Source: CAZXEU01 sp964639665 (GTDB lineage: Bacteria > Bacteroidota > Rhodothermia > Rhodothermales > Bin80). Taken from it: 34,283 nt of DNA. How positions within the stretch are numbered: the stretch's first letter is position 1; every line of letters starts with the position of its first letter. A program made the translations under genes and the position numbers. The notes beneath the pieces are model-generated. The model worked only from the letters and a program-made list of their open reading frames with translations, was not told where the DNA came from and searched no databases. The stretch covers positions 1 through 34,283 of the forward strand of contig CAZXEU010000172.1 of assembly GCA_964639665.1 (NCBI GenBank). Direction: 5' to 3'. This document shows, piece by piece, positions 25,747 through 33,556 of the stretch.

Positions 25747-27027
25747 CTATTCCAGCGTGTAGTCGGCCGGGTTTATTTCCAGGCGGGTATTCTGCCGTAT
25801 GGCCTGGTTGGCGGTAATGGCTACGACGTTAGCTTCCAGAGCACGTTCGTAATTGGCGGCCGGAGGATAGGGTCCGAAGGCATGGTTGTCCATGAACTCC
25901 TGCAGGGCATACCAGAGCGGAGTTTCTACCGACGGGTCATCTTCCGTCGGATCCTGGTTCTGCGCATCCAGCTGCGTCGCGTTTGCCAGAAGCGCGATGC
26001 CGGTCTCCTTGTAGAATTTGTCGCGGCGGGCATACACTTCCCAGCCGAGAAGCGGTGCATCTACTTCCTTGAACATCCAGGCCTTGCCACGGTCACGGAA
26101 TATGATGGCACTGTCCGTACCGTAGTAGATCTCGTACGCCGCATCAAAGGAGCTGGCCAGCGTCGCGTCATAGACCAGGTGGAGCCCGCTTGGAAATTCG
26201 AACACGGCCTGAATGGTGTCGGCCACTTCGCGTCCGTCGTCCCAGGCCATGACCTGGCCAAATCCTGTTACAGCACTAGGCAACTCGTTCAGTACCCAGA
26301 AGCCGACATCGAGGTGAACCAGTCCCACTTCTCCGATGAGGCCCGCGGACACCTCTGGATCAAGGCGCCAGTTTAGCGCGCGCTGCCGTTCTGCGTTCGG
26401 GGACACGCGCCTCCAGCTTTCCTTGGAATGCCATTGGGCCCGTCCCATGGCGGGCCGCCCGAGTGCCCCGCTTCGGATGAACTGGAAAACGGAACGGTGC
26501 TGCGGGTTGGAGCGGAAGATCTGCCCGACCTGGAAAATCCTGCCGGTTGCATCCCGCGCGGCCCGAGCCATGGCTCGGGCGTCCTCGACGGAAGATGCCA
26601 TCGGGGCCTCGCAGTAGACATTCTTGCCCGCATCCAGCGCTTCCAGCGCAATGTCCCGATGCAGGTGGGTAGGTGTGGCGACAAGGACGGCCTGGATGTC
26701 GGGATTGTCGAGCACTTCACGGTAGTCCGTGTGCGAAATGGCTTCCGGCACGTCACGGGCAGCGCGCCTGAGCATTACGGGATAGGAATCGCAAATGGCG
26801 GCCAGCTGCGCATCCGGTACGCGGCCCAGCGTTTCCGCCAGCTCTCGGCCTCTCGGCCCGTACCCGATGATGGCGCACGTGACGGGAGCGGCACCCTGAG
26901 GGCGGGCTCGTGCATGCACCGGCTCAGGAACGATTTCCATGGCTCCTCCCAGCCCGAAGAGGGAGGCCATGCTTCCTGCCTTGAGAAAGGTGCGCCGGCT
27001 AAGATGTCCCTTGTCCGTTTGTTTCAT
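25747..27027 (-). CDS. Tat-exported Gfo/Idh/MocA-family oxidoreductase, EAP variant
   Basis: The protein has 426 residues. The N-terminus LSRRTFLKAGSMASLFGLGG is a Tat signal, so export of a folded, cofactor-loaded protein is expected. VTCAIIGYGPRGRELAETLG is the Rossmann NAD(P) loop, and DYREVLDNPDIQAVLVATPTHLH is the usual second strand. The family motif that normally reads EKP, with a catalytic lysine, here reads CEAPMA (Glu140, Ala141, Pro142). IGEVGLVHLDVGFWVLNE is the C-terminal domain segment with the family histidine. Family members oxidise sugars or polyols, or reduce the 3-keto forms. The start at 27027 overlaps the end of apbE by 29 bases, so the two are co-transcribed. Loss of the lysine could mean altered chemistry or a binding role. 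Confidence 0.88.
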   Translation of the reverse strand: MKQTDKGHLSRRTFLKAGSMASLFGLGGAMEIVPEPVHARARPQGAAPVTCAIIGYGPRGRELAETLGRVPDAQLAAICDSYPVMLRRAARDVPEAISHTDYREVLDNPDIQAVLVATPTHLHRDIALEALDAGKNVYCEAPMASSVEDARAMARAARDATGRIFQVGQIFRSNPQHRSVFQFIRSGALGRPAMGRAQWHSKESWRRVSPNAERQRALNWRLDPEVSAGLIGEVGLVHLDVGFWVLNELPSAVTGFGQVMAWDDGREVADTIQAVFEFPSGLHLVYDATLASSFDAAYEIYYGTDSAIIFRDRGKAWMFKEVDAPLLGWEVYARRDKFYKETGIALLANATQLDAQNQDPTEDDPSVETPLWYALQEFMDNHAFGPYPPAANYERALEANVVAITANQAIRQNTRLEINPADYTLE

Positions 27028-27973
27028 GGTTGAGTTGTCGTGCGTGCAGAAGGGGCTTGATCCCGTGAGTGATCAATTCAGGGTGCTCTTCGGTTCCGCA
27101 AAATACCAATGTTCGAATTCTGTTGCCGAACGCATTCGCCAGTGCCGCGTCTCCGCACCCGAGAACGAGAAGTGCCGTGGAAAGGGCATCGCACACGGTG
27201 GGCGAGGCATGACTAACGGCGGCCAGCAGCGCTCCCTGGACCGGACGGCCCGTGCGTGGATCGATAACATGGCCGTAGGTGGAAGAGCCCTCGCGGAACG
27301 CCTTGCCGGCAGGAGCAGACACGGACAGGGCTTCGTTCTTGAGGTGCACGACGGCAGCCACCTGGTCAGTGTCCGGTGCAGCCACGGCTACCTTCCAGGC
27401 GCTCTCACCGGGTGGACATCCCATCGCTGCCATGGAACTTGTGCCGCCGTGCAGAAACGCGCGCTCAATGCCGCAGGAGCGCAGCACAGAGATGGCTTCC
27501 TCGATGGCAAAGCCCTTGCCGATGGCCCCGAGATCGATCTGTACGCCGGCTCGCTGATACCGCACGGTCCTCCGGGAAGCGTCCAGCTTCACCAGATCCA
27601 TGCCGGTCACCGACCGGGCCCGCTTGATTGCGTCCTCCGATGGCCGAGCGCCACCGCTGCCGGTAAAGCCCCAACACTTCATGAGGGGTCCTATCGTGAC
27701 GTCAAAGGCACCATCGGTGCGGGAATGCAGCCTCCTGGCGTGCCGGAGCAGTCCGAACAGCAGCGGGGTCACGGCGACTGGACCGGCGGCAGCCCGCCGG
27801 TTCAGGCGGCTCAGTTCGCTGGTCGGTAGGTAGAAACTAAGGGCCTCTTCCAGGCGCCGGATCTCGGCAAGGGCTGCCTCGCCCGCTGCCCGCAATGCAA
27901 TGGCGTCACTTCCGTGCAGCACGAGCTCGAAGCGCGTCGCCATCGCAGCCAGAGCCAGCCGTGCCGTGTGCAT
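26999..27973 (-). CDS. apbE: FAD:protein FMN transferase, ApbE family
   Basis: The protein has 324 residues with ApbE landmarks: MATRFELVLHG, GAFDVTIGPLMKCWGF, VQIDLGAIGKGFAIEEA, the GGTSS loop (usually GGSS or GGNI-like), STYGHVIDPRTGRPVQG, and CDALSTALLVLG around the metal site. ApbE attaches FMN from FAD to a threonine of target proteins outside the cytoplasm. No clear lipoprotein signal is seen, unlike most ApbE proteins; the first ten residues (MHTARLALAA) are only mildly hydrophobic. The true start may be the ATG at 27943 (MATRFEL). The ATG at 27973 lies six bases from the T-run of the upstream terminator, which leaves no space for a ribosome site. The 3' end overlaps the following Gfo/Idh gene. 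No substrate protein with an FMN-target motif is obvious here. Confidence 0.9.
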   Translation of the reverse strand: MHTARLALAAMATRFELVLHGSDAIALRAAGEAALAEIRRLEEALSFYLPTSELSRLNRRAAAGPVAVTPLLFGLLRHARRLHSRTDGAFDVTIGPLMKCWGFTGSGGARPSEDAIKRARSVTGMDLVKLDASRRTVRYQRAGVQIDLGAIGKGFAIEEAISVLRSCGIERAFLHGGTSSMAAMGCPPGESAWKVAVAAPDTDQVAAVVHLKNEALSVSAPAGKAFREGSSTYGHVIDPRTGRPVQGALLAAVSHASPTVCDALSTALLVLGCGDAALANAFGNRIRTLVFCGTEEHPELITHGIKPLLHARQLNHETNGQGTS

Positions 27974-27979
27974 GGAGCC

Positions 27980-28014
27980 AAAAAAAGGGAGCCGGGTGAT
28001 GACACCCGGCTCCC
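27980..28014 (-). terminator. Strong rho-independent terminator between the two Gfo/Idh units
   Basis: A perfect 12-bp stem (GGGAGCCGGGTG at 27987–27998, complement at 28003–28014) has a 4-base loop, and on the minus strand seven Ts (27986–27980) follow. It ends the Gfo/Idh gene at 28038 and stands directly before apbE. Confidence 0.93.
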
Positions 28015-28037
28015 CAAGATCGGAGGGGTACAGACCC

Positions 28038-29462
28038 CTAGGAATCTTCGAGTGTGCCGTACGTGATGGCTTCGATCTTCTTGCCGCTGCCGGTACTCAG
28101 GCTGCGGGTCTCCTCATCGAAGTAAAGCATCTCGCCCAGGCGCTCCGACATCTCCGACATGGAGATGATGGTCTGCGCCTTGATGGCCACGTCGATGTTG
28201 CCGTTGGTCTCGGTGTCGTCGCGAATCGCAGTGAAGAAGTCAGCGATATGATGCGGCACGCTGAAGCCCGGCTCGATGTTTTCCACCGTCTCGGCGTCCA
28301 CCAGATCGGCAAACGGACGCTCCGGCCTCAGCTCTACGCGGCCATTGCCGAAGAATAGCGTGCCTTCGTTGCCCCGAATAACTTGCGGCAAGCCCTGCTG
28401 ATTGACACTGGAGCCCGTGATCATCATGCACAAGCCGCTAGGGAATTCGGTCAAGAGTTGCGTGTTCTCGGTAACCGAGCGATCCTCCGGCCCAAGCGTT
28501 GCGTCCGTGATGGCCTTGTTGCCGATGGAGCACACGCGTTTCGGGAATTCGGGCGCGCCCGTCGCAATGAGCAGCGGGTGTATCCGGTGGGCAAGAAGGT
28601 CGCCCAGAATGCCGGCACAGTACGGGTAATACTTGCGCCACCTATGAAAATGCTGCGGATTGAATTCGCGCTCGGAAACAGGTCCAAGCCACTTGTTCCA
28701 GTCCAGCGTCTGGCCCGGCACTACTCCATCGTCGAGCTGATAATAGTTCCACTCGCCGTCCGGAGAGTTGCGCATGTAGGAGTCCTGTGCCAGTACAAGG
28801 GGACCGATCTTGCCCGCCTTGATCATGTCAGCGGCCACGTGCCACTTGCCTTCGGTGCAGTACTGTGATCCAATCTGGAATTTCTTGCCGGTCTCCATGA
28901 CCTTGTCATAGATCTGGAAGCCTTCATCCATGTACCGCGTCATCGGCTTTTCACAATACACATGCTTGCCGGCATCCATGGCGTCCACGGCAATTTGCGT
29001 GTGCCAGTGATCAACGGTGCCGATGAAGATGGCATCAATATCTGGATTGTCCAGGATGGCGCGGTAGTCCTCGTGGACAGTGACTTTGGCTTCGCGTCCG
29101 GCAGCCTGGCGGGCACCATCCAGGGCCGCAAATGCGCGGTCACGATACCCGGAATAGAGATCGCAGGCGGCGGCGCCGATGGCATTGAGCTGGACCTCGT
29201 GCCGCGGCCCACCATCGCGCCCAATATTGATCACATTTACCAGGTGAGAATTGAAGCCTTGTCCGCCTACGCCGATGAAGCCTACGACAAGCTGATCATT
29301 GGCACCAAGCACCGGGGCAATGACAGGCGCCTTGGCTCTCGAATGCCTCGGCCTGGCCGCGGTCGAAACACCGGCCATTACGGCCGCTGCTCCAAGCGAG
29401 CTTTTCTTAAGAAAATCCCGGCGCGTGGCCGAGAGCGTGCGTCCGTTGCTGGAATCTTTCAT
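28038..29462 (-). CDS. Tat-exported Gfo/Idh/MocA-family oxidoreductase, canonical EKP
   Basis: The protein has 474 residues. SATRRDFLKKSSLGAAAVMAG is a Tat signal. VVGFIGVGGQGFNSHLVNV is the Rossmann NAD(P) loop, DIDAIFIGTVDHWHTQIAVDA is a family segment, and the motif YCEKPMTRY (Glu171, Lys172, Pro173) is intact. ILGDLLAHRIHPLLIATG carries the expected histidines of the C-terminal domain. Proteins of this type are exported sugar oxidoreductases, often with a tightly held nucleotide. The gene ends at a strong terminator and starts at 29462 with no Shine-Dalgarno. It is divergent from the YceI-like gene across 217 bases that contain a 10-bp palindrome AAGTTAACTT at 29526–29535. Together with ApbE and the EAP variant it forms an exported redox cluster. 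Confidence 0.93.
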   Translation of the reverse strand: MKDSSNGRTLSATRRDFLKKSSLGAAAVMAGVSTAARPRHSRAKAPVIAPVLGANDQLVVGFIGVGGQGFNSHLVNVINIGRDGGPRHEVQLNAIGAAACDLYSGYRDRAFAALDGARQAAGREAKVTVHEDYRAILDNPDIDAIFIGTVDHWHTQIAVDAMDAGKHVYCEKPMTRYMDEGFQIYDKVMETGKKFQIGSQYCTEGKWHVAADMIKAGKIGPLVLAQDSYMRNSPDGEWNYYQLDDGVVPGQTLDWNKWLGPVSEREFNPQHFHRWRKYYPYCAGILGDLLAHRIHPLLIATGAPEFPKRVCSIGNKAITDATLGPEDRSVTENTQLLTEFPSGLCMMITGSSVNQQGLPQVIRGNEGTLFFGNGRVELRPERPFADLVDAETVENIEPGFSVPHHIADFFTAIRDDTETNGNIDVAIKAQTIISMSEMSERLGEMLYFDEETRSLSTGSGKKIEAITYGTLEDS

Positions 29463-29679
29463 CGTAACGTAAAGGGGAAAGGTTAGGGCAAGATCGCAAT
29501 CCGCCGGGAATTGTGGCGGCTAAGTAAGTTAACTTCAACGCCGCTGAAATTCCACCCTCCGGTGCGTCCGATCCATTCTGCAAGGAATCTTGACAGTGCA
29601 GCGCCGACCATGAAACTTTGCGCCGGCCTCGCGTCTTGAAGCAACCTGTCAAGGTCCCAGTCTAGACCCTTCCTGCACC

Positions 29680-30282
29680 ATGCCGAGAATTTGCTGCCTC
29701 CTGCCGGCCCTGTTTGTGCTTGCCACCACAACTGCGAGCGCGCAGTCAGTCACTTACGAGTTCTTGCCCGAGAGCACGATATCAGTGGACGGTACGTCGA
29801 ACAATACGCCGGAATGGACCGTGTACGCTACGGAACTGAGCGGTGCAGTGACGCTCGGCACCGCAGCGGACGAAGCGGCTGTACATCCGCGCGTGGAAAG
29901 CGTCCGTCTCGTCGTGCCCATGCGTATGATCAAGAGCAACAAGAGCAGCCTGATGGATCGCACTATGTACAAGGCCATGCTCGTGGACCAGCATCCGGAA
30001 GTCATGTTTGAGCTGACGGCAGTGGAGTCCATCGCGGCTGACACGGATTCTGCCTCCACCCTGGAGGTTGCGGGCTCCCTTACTCTAGGCCCTGCCACCA
30101 ATGAGGTGCGCTTTCCCGTTTCTGCTACGCTGCGCGAGGACGGCATCGTTTCCTTTGCCGGAAACCACAGCTTGCTGCTTAGCGACTACGGGCTGCAAGC
30201 GCCGACCGCTATGTTCGGGGCGCTCAGGACGGGCGACGAGGTCACCGTCCGGGCCGAACTGCTTATTGGACCAGTAGAGTAA
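29680..30282 (+). CDS. Secreted YceI-like protein
   Basis: The protein has 200 residues. A signal peptide ends near residue 21 (TASAQS). The body is a single YceI-like lipocalin-fold domain: the opening VTYEFLPESTISVDGTSN, then SVRLVVPMRMIKSNKSSLMDRTMYKAML, HPEVMFELTAVES, and GSLTLGPATNEVRFPVSA. The family binds isoprenoids or other hydrophobic ligands, in some cases with roles in polyisoprenoid transport or stress. The start is caccATG, no Shine-Dalgarno. It is convergent with the Asp-box gene at 30286 with only three bases between stop codons. Confidence 0.88.
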   Translation: MPRICCLLPALFVLATTTASAQSVTYEFLPESTISVDGTSNNTPEWTVYATELSGAVTLGTAADEAAVHPRVESVRLVVPMRMIKSNKSSLMDRTMYKAMLVDQHPEVMFELTAVESIAADTDSASTLEVAGSLTLGPATNEVRFPVSATLREDGIVSFAGNHSLLLSDYGLQAPTAMFGALRTGDEVTVRAELLIGPVE

Positions 30283-30285
30283 ACG

Positions 30286-33200
30286 CTACCGGTCGTGTAT
30301 GATCGGGGCGCCCGTGGCCTCGAGATCCGCTTCCAGAGGGTTCATGACGGACGTCGTGAACAAATCCAGTTCTGCGGTCAGGAGGACCAGCTCCCGGGCG
30401 CCGCTTGCGACGCTTTCCTGGTGCAGTGCCGTCGGTCCGTACGTGGTGCCGAGCGCCCGGTATCCCGCAAACAGCCTGGACTGGGCTGTCGGACGCGTTC
30501 GCTCTCCGGCCTCGCGGCGGGAGGCATAGCCGCTGACGCGCACCTGCATGTCGAGTAAGGTCTCACGGGCTTCGTGCAAGCGAGTCGTCAGATCCGCGTC
30601 CGGGAGCGACGCCCTGGCCAGTGCGTTCTGCATGGCCGAAACCCGATCGAGCTGGTGGTCGAGATTGCGGTTGAAGGCAGCCACCTCACCCTGCAGGCGC
30701 TCCATTTCCTTGCGGAAGAGGGCGATAACCTCTGGCGATGCCCCGCGCAGCGCAGGTTCATGGAGCAGCGTCACCTCGAAAGTCACCGGTCCGGCCAAAA
30801 TCGTCTCGATCCCGTCAGAGGTCAGGACGAGGCTGGCGGAATAGGTTCCGGGCGTTGCCATGAACCCGCTGCTGCTTCCAGAGCTTTCCCTAGGAGTGAG
30901 CGGGGCTTTCGACGGATAGCGCAGGTCCCAGCTGGTCCTGTGAAAGCCGGCGGACGGGCTAGCTGCCACGCGCCCTGCCAATTCGCCGCTTGCATCCCGC
31001 ACAATGACGTGCAGTGCGTCGGGCACTTCGTTTCTCTCTGCTTCAAGGGCGTTCCAGCCGGGGAACGGAATGTCGGCATCTCCTGCCGCCTTCTCGCGTT
31101 CGACGCGCTCCTGGCGGAGTGTGGAAGCCCCTTCCCTGACGTAGTATGTGAACGTGGCACCGAAGTCAGGATTGGGCGCGGTGAAGTAGTTGGATCCCTG
31201 TGAGCCACCGGCAATGTCGCGGGGCGAATACAGGTATGCCTCTCTGGGAGCAAAAAGGTGGGCGGGCCCGGCAAGAAATTCAGGCGTGACTTCGCGCAGC
31301 GGACTGTAGTCGTCCAGTATGAAGAAGCCGCGGCCGAAACTTGCCGCCACAAGGTCGCTTTCCCGGCGCTGAATGGTGATGTCCCGGAACGAGATGGTGG
31401 GAGTCTTGAGTTTCACCCATTCATCTCCTCCGTCGACCGTGAAGTAAATGCCGAACTCCGTGGCGGCAAACAGCAGCCCGGGTTCTACATGATCCTGCAC
31501 CAGGCGCCATACAAGCGTGCGATTCGGCAGGTTGCCGGTTATGGATGTCCAGCTCTCTCCGCGGTCCGTGCTCTTGAGGAGGTACGGATCGAGGTCCCCG
31601 AACTTGTGGTTGTCAAGCGCGACGTAGACCACGTCGGCGTCGTGCACGTCGGCGTACACATGATTGACAAATGCCGTTGCCGGCACGCCAGGCATGCTGC
31701 CGACTTCGATGCCACGCCAGTCCGCGCCGTCATTCTCGCTGACATGCACCAGGCCGTCATCCGTGCCGGCGTACAAAAGGCCCGCTTCCACTGGCGATTC
31801 GGCCAGGGATGTTATCGTATTGTAGACCGACATGGCCCCGAGATCCCACGAGTTGTCCCAGCTCTGGACGCGGCCCATGATGGGGAGAGAGAACCGTTCC
31901 TGATCCCGGGTGAGATCTCCTGAAACGGGCTCCCAGCTGTCGCCGCGATCCGTGGACTTCCAGACGCGGTAGGAGCCGAAATAAAGCGTGGCAGGGGCGT
32001 GCGGACTCACCACTATGGGAGCGTCCCAGTTGTAGCGCTCGAATTTCTCGCCGTCGCGAGGCCCGGGTTGAATCGATACCTGCTCTCCCGTAATGCGGTC
32101 GATGCGGTGCAACCCGCCCTGCTGCGTTTCCGCATAGACGATGTCCGGGTTGCCGGGCTCGGTCGCGGTCTGGTGCCCGTCCGCGCCCAGAATCTTGAAC
32201 CAGTCCGCGTTGCGAATGCCGTGACGGTTGTCGGTGCGCGAGGGTCCGCCGTGCGATCCGTTGTCCTGCGTGCCGCCATAGACATTGTAGAAGGGCACGG
32301 CATCGTCCACCGCTACCTTGTAATACTGCGTAACGGGCAAATTGGAAATGAAGCGCCAGGTACGCGTGCCGTCGAACGTCTCGAACAGGCCCCCGTCCGT
32401 GCCCATCAGGATATAGTCCGGATCGTCCGGGCGGAATGCGATCGCGTGGTTGTCCGAGTGTTTGTCGCTCTCTGTCATGCGGCGGAAGGTGGCGCCGTGA
32501 TCGTCCGAGACCTGTACGCGTACATCCATCAGATAGAGGCGGCCCTCCACGTGGGGTGAGGCATACAGCTCCTGGTAATAGTGCGGCCCGGTAGCCCCGC
32601 TGACGGCGTCTGACATCCGTGTCCAGCTGGCACCGCGGTTGCGGGAGAGAAACACGCCTCCGGTTGTCCGATCGAGTTCGATTGCGGCGTACACATAGTC
32701 CGGATTGTGCGGACTGATGGCGAGCCCGATCTTGCCCAGGTTGGAAGCCGGGATGCCCTTGCTGGTCTCTTGCCAGGTTTCCCCGCCGTCCGTGCTCCGG
32801 TAAATGCCCGAGCCCGGGCCGCCGCCCATGTAGGAGGCCACATTGCGATGGCGCTGCCACGTGGCGGCGTACAGCCGGTCGGGATCGCGCGGATCGATGA
32901 CCACGTCCGTTACTCCAACCCACTGATCGTCCCCGAGTGTCCTTGTCCATGTGGCACCGCCATCGGTGGTCTTGAACAGGCCGCGCTCGCCGCCGGAGCT
33001 CCAGAGGGGACCCTGTGCCGCGACCCACACGATGTCCGAATCACTAGGGTGCACAATGATGCGAGAAATGTGCTCGGTTTCCCTGAGTCCCATGTTGGTC
33101 CAGCTACTGCCTCCGTCGTCGCTCCGGTAAATGCCGTCGCCGTATCCGACGTGGCGTCCTCCCACGTTTTCGCCTGTTCCGACCCACACGGTGTGGGGGT

Positions 33201-33498
33201 TGCCGGGATCCAGCGTGATGGCGCCAATGGAATACGAGCCCTGGCCGTCAAAGAGTGATTCCCACGTAGTGCCGGCATTGTCGGTCTTCCAGACACCTCC
33301 GGAGCCCACGGCCACGTACCACACGTTGTCGTCGCGAGGATCCATGGCAATGTCGGCGATGCGCCCGGACGTAAACGCGGGCCCGATGCCGCGAAGCTCC
33401 AGGCCCGAAAAGTCCGCCTCAGAAACCGTTGTTTCCTGGCTTGAGGCAGGATAGGCGAACAGGAGCAGGATGGCGGGGAAGCTGAATCGTGAGACCAT
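30286..33498 (-). CDS. Large exported Asp-box (BNR/sortilin-like) protein without T9SS tail
   Basis: The protein has 1070 residues from the ATG at 33498, which begins a signal peptide (MVSRFSFPAILLLFAYPASS) and the family start FSGLELRGIGPAFTSGRIADI. The frame continues upstream to 33705 but those 69 residues are not protein-like and overlap the nitrilase gene. About eleven Asp boxes are visible (TDNAGTTW, SDDGGSSW, TTDGGATW, STDGGETW, SRNRGASW, STDRGDSW, STDRGESW, TVDGGDEW), forming one or two propellers. The last 250 residues are different: a beta part (FHRTSWDLRYPSKAPLTPRE), then helices with coiled-coil character (EVIALFRKEMERLQGEVAAFNRNLDHQLD). No T9SS domain is present, so the export route differs from the 1078-residue protein. 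The gene follows the nitrilase by 58 bases. Confidence 0.88.
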   Translation of the reverse strand: MVSRFSFPAILLLFAYPASSQETTVSEADFSGLELRGIGPAFTSGRIADIAMDPRDDNVWYVAVGSGGVWKTDNAGTTWESLFDGQGSYSIGAITLDPGNPHTVWVGTGENVGGRHVGYGDGIYRSDDGGSSWTNMGLRETEHISRIIVHPSDSDIVWVAAQGPLWSSGGERGLFKTTDGGATWTRTLGDDQWVGVTDVVIDPRDPDRLYAATWQRHRNVASYMGGGPGSGIYRSTDGGETWQETSKGIPASNLGKIGLAISPHNPDYVYAAIELDRTTGGVFLSRNRGASWTRMSDAVSGATGPHYYQELYASPHVEGRLYLMDVRVQVSDDHGATFRRMTESDKHSDNHAIAFRPDDPDYILMGTDGGLFETFDGTRTWRFISNLPVTQYYKVAVDDAVPFYNVYGGTQDNGSHGGPSRTDNRHGIRNADWFKILGADGHQTATEPGNPDIVYAETQQGGLHRIDRITGEQVSIQPGPRDGEKFERYNWDAPIVVSPHAPATLYFGSYRVWKSTDRGDSWEPVSGDLTRDQERFSLPIMGRVQSWDNSWDLGAMSVYNTITSLAESPVEAGLLYAGTDDGLVHVSENDGADWRGIEVGSMPGVPATAFVNHVYADVHDADVVYVALDNHKFGDLDPYLLKSTDRGESWTSITGNLPNRTLVWRLVQDHVEPGLLFAATEFGIYFTVDGGDEWVKLKTPTISFRDITIQRRESDLVAASFGRGFFILDDYSPLREVTPEFLAGPAHLFAPREAYLYSPRDIAGGSQGSNYFTAPNPDFGATFTYYVREGASTLRQERVEREKAAGDADIPFPGWNALEAERNEVPDALHVIVRDASGELAGRVAASPSAGFHRTSWDLRYPSKAPLTPRESSGSSSGFMATPGTYSASLVLTSDGIETILAGPVTFEVTLLHEPALRGASPEVIALFRKEMERLQGEVAAFNRNLDHQLDRVSAMQNALARASLPDADLTTRLHEARETLLDMQVRVSGYASRREAGERTRPTAQSRLFAGYRALGTTYGPTALHQESVASGARELVLLTAELDLFTTSVMNPLEADLEATGAPIIHDR

Positions 33499-33556
33499 GA
33501 CAATTGGCGCGAAAGTGTTGCTGAATTCGTTGAGGCACCCGGCCTTAAGGCCGCCG

